DNA from: Clostridia bacterium
GTDB lineage: Bacteria; Bacillota_A; Clostridia; Peptostreptococcales; JAAYPU01
DNA length: 8,433 nt
Assembly (NCBI GenBank): GCA_022360735.1
Contig: JAKSCF010000562.1
Coordinates: 1 to 8,433, forward strand
Reading direction: 5' to 3'
Shown here in pieces: positions 7,139 to 8,433 of this stretch. Positions within the stretch are counted from its first letter, which is position 1. Every line of letters starts with the position of its first letter. Below the pieces are notes generated by a model. The model was not told where the DNA came from. It searched no databases and worked only from the letters and a program-made list of their open reading frames with translations. Position numbers and translations under genes: made by a program.

Positions 7139-7894
7139 ATGAATATTTTTGAAAGTATAAAGATAGCTGTAGAAGCAATTTTTTCTAATAAAATGCGTTC
7201 TCTCCTTACTATGCTGGGTATTATTATTGGCATCAGTTCTGTCATTATTATTGTATCCTTAGGACAAGGCAGCCAGCAAATGATTCGTCAAGAATTTGAA
7301 GCATTTGGTGTTAACCGTGCCTACATAGGTATGAATTGGCGAGAAAATCCGTTAAGGAGAGATTATCTATCTCAAGATGATTTGGATATTTTAGCTGAAG
7401 CATTTCAAGAGGAAATCAAAGGCATGAGCCCTATGGTTTCTGATAATGGAAAAGTTATAAAGAAAACAGAAGAGATCGACGTGTCGCTTATGGGGGTTAA
7501 TGAGCAGTTTAATAAAATAGAGAACATAAAAATGAAAAGTGGAAGATACCTTTTAAAAAGCGATATGCAGACCAAAAGAAATGTAGCCGTTATAAGTGAA
7601 GCTTTAGCTTTGAAAGCTTTTGGAAGGACCAATGTTTTAGAAGAAGAAATCGTTGTCAATTTGAATCATAATAAAGCCACTTTTGTGATCGTAGGCGTCA
7701 TGGAAGAGAAAAAGATGGCTTTTGCTAACCTAGGAAATCAGGAGCCCCCATTAGAAATATATGTGCCGCTTTCAAGGATGGAGCAGATGTTCGGTATGTC
7801 GGGCTCTTATTGGGGTGTTCATATTAATTTTAAAGATACGGTAACATCTGTACAACCGGTATTGGATAAAATGTTGAGCATGATCGAAAGATGA
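7139..7894 (+). CDS. FtsX/MacB-type ABC permease, N-terminal part ended by an in-frame TGA
   Basis: This part has 251 residues. The start is typical for MacB-type permeases: a short amphipathic segment, NKMRSLLTMLGIIIGISSVI at 17-36 as the first membrane helix, then SLGQGSQQMI leading into the MacB periplasmic-type domain (about 45-245). GAGGTG is 5 bases before the ATG and overlaps the ATPase stop. The frame stops at TGA 7892-7894, just before the last three membrane helices expected in the family. The same frame continues after it with 155 more family-like codons up to 8359. The full span would be about 406 residues, normal for a stand-alone MacB-like permease. Alone, this piece has one helix and lacks the part of the permease that contacts the ATPase, so it is unlikely to work unless joined by read-through or paired with the second piece. 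Confidence 0.85.
   Translation: MNIFESIKIAVEAIFSNKMRSLLTMLGIIIGISSVIIIVSLGQGSQQMIRQEFEAFGVNRAYIGMNWRENPLRRDYLSQDDLDILAEAFQEEIKGMSPMVSDNGKVIKKTEEIDVSLMGVNEQFNKIENIKMKSGRYLLKSDMQTKRNVAVISEALALKAFGRTNVLEEEIVVNLNHNKATFVIVGVMEEKKMAFANLGNQEPPLEIYVPLSRMEQMFGMSGSYWGVHINFKDTVTSVQPVLDKMLSMIER
7892..7894 (+). other. In-frame TGA interrupting the permease
   Basis: Codons read ATC GAA AGA TGA CAC AAT GCA. There is no frameshift: the frame upstream and downstream is the same. In MacB relatives the stretch between the outer domain and the second helix has an Arg-His pair, and the TGA falls at the Arg. One base change from CGA or AGA would produce it. TGA also ends the intact ATPase gene at 7127, so a changed genetic code is unlikely. 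The following base is C, the context known to be leakiest for TGA in bacteria. Confidence 0.8.
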
Positions 7895-7915
7895 CACAAT
7901 GCAGTAGGTAAAAAT

Positions 7916-8359
7916 ATGTATAGAAGCTATACTGCTGAAAGTGAACTGATGATGGCCAATAAAGTGACGGGCATATTGACCTTGGTCATTGGGGCAATAG
8001 CAGCCATATCACTATTGGTAGGCGGCATAGGTGTTATGAATATAATGTTGGTGTCAGTTACTGAACGGACTAAAGAAATAGGCATTCGTAAAGCAATAGG
8101 TGCAAAATATAAGGATGTGATGCTGCAATTCTTAGTGGAGTCCATTATTGTTACGGGTATTGGCGGTGTGATTGGTATTGTATTTGGTATTTTGATTTCA
8201 TTAGGAATTTCTTTGATTATAGGATTTGCACCAACCCTATCTATTTTAGCCATCATTGTGGCAACTCTGTTTTCAGTGAGCGTTGGGATATTCTTTGGAT
8301 ATTACCCGGCAAAAAAAGCTGCCAAAATGGATCCGATACATGCTCTACGATATGAATAA
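7916..8359 (+). CDS. FtsX/MacB-type ABC permease, C-terminal part
   Basis: From the first ATG after the TGA this is 147 residues, in the same frame as the upstream part. It holds the FtsX-like domain: helix at about 18-42 ([20 protein letters not shown]), then the strongly conserved [20 protein letters not shown] (41-60) that couples to the ATPase, helices at about 71-101 and 107-130, and the family tail [20 protein letters not shown] (128-147). There is only a weak AGGT 7 bases before the ATG, and the ATG lies 22 bases after the TGA, so translation would depend on re-initiation or on read-through. The coding sequence shows no further damage, which argues that the interruption is recent, artefactual or tolerated. 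It may be best treated as the rest of one broken gene spanning 7139-8359. Confidence 0.8.
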   Translation: MYRSYTAESELMMANKVTGILTLVIGAIAAISLLVGGIGVMNIMLVSVTERTKEIGIRKAIGAKYKDVMLQFLVESIIVTGIGGVIGIVFGILISLGISLIIGFAPTLSILAIIVATLFSVSVGIFFGYYPAKKAAKMDPIHALRYE

Positions 8360-8383
8360 ATTGTAAGGGTTAAAAATAAGATT

Positions 8384-8405
8384 GAGGGCTTAAGAGCCCT
8401 CTTTT
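8384..8405 (+). terminator. Rho-independent terminator of the export operon
   Basis: A perfect 7-bp GC-rich stem, GAGGGCT (8384-8390) and AGCCCTC (8395-8401), closes the loop TAAG and is followed directly by TTTT. It starts 25 bases after the permease stop codon and marks the end of the operon. The remaining 28 bases of the window show nothing I can identify. Confidence 0.9.
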
Positions 8406-8433
8406 CTGATGGATTTATTCGTCTAATAATTTA

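Noticed and set aside
7892..7935. TGA in the permease as a selenocysteine codon
   Set aside because: The family has Arg, not Cys, at this position, there is no redox site there, and no convincing SECIS-like hairpin follows. A mutation or read-through is simpler.
5158..8359. Alternative genetic code with TGA as a sense codon
   Set aside because: TGA ends the ATPase gene at its normal family length, with the next gene's ribosome binding site directly overlapping, and no other gene in the window contains an in-frame TGA.

Overview
The window looks like chromosomal DNA of a low-GC Gram-positive anaerobe of the Clostridia (Bacillota). The basis is AT-rich coding DNA, strong AAGGAG/GGAGG ribosome binding sites a few bases before most starts, tightly packed operons and Clostridia-like protein families. 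This placement is inference; there is no rRNA or taxonomic marker gene here.

Region 1 (1-3752, + strand) is the distal part of a sugar-acid uptake and catabolism operon. It holds the C-terminal end of a TRAP substrate-binding protein (DctP type), the small (DctQ) and large (DctM) TRAP permeases, a KDPG/KDPGal-type aldolase and a PfkB-family 2-keto-3-deoxygluconate kinase. A solute taken up by the TRAP system could be, or be converted to, 2-keto-3-deoxy-gluconate. The kinase would phosphorylate it and the aldolase would split the product to pyruvate and glyceraldehyde-3-phosphate. Two RNA hairpins lie between dctP and dctQ; one contains the upstream of two possible dctQ ribosome binding sites.

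Region 2 (3846-4757, - strand) is a lone radical SAM protein of the PflX/PflA-like group. It is convergent with the sugar-acid operon, and I see no convincing intrinsic terminator between them.

Region 3 (4772-5157) is an AT-rich divergent intergenic region. Near its right end it has a good sigma-A-type promoter (TTGACA, 17 bp, CATACT). A perfect 11-bp inverted repeat sits over the predicted transcription start and looks like a repressor operator.

Region 4 (5158-8405, + strand) is a MacAB-like export operon: membrane-fusion protein, ABC ATPase, FtsX/MacB-type permease and a clear Rho-independent terminator. The most notable observation in the window is that the permease is cut by one in-frame TGA at 7892-7894. 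The reading frame is intact on both sides, and family alignment puts the TGA where MacB has the Arg of its Arg-His pair. This could be a recent nonsense mutation, a sequencing error, a read-through site, or a split permease made by re-initiation at 7916. I found no CRISPR array, insertion sequence, tRNA or rRNA, and nothing that clearly forms a new defence or mobile system.
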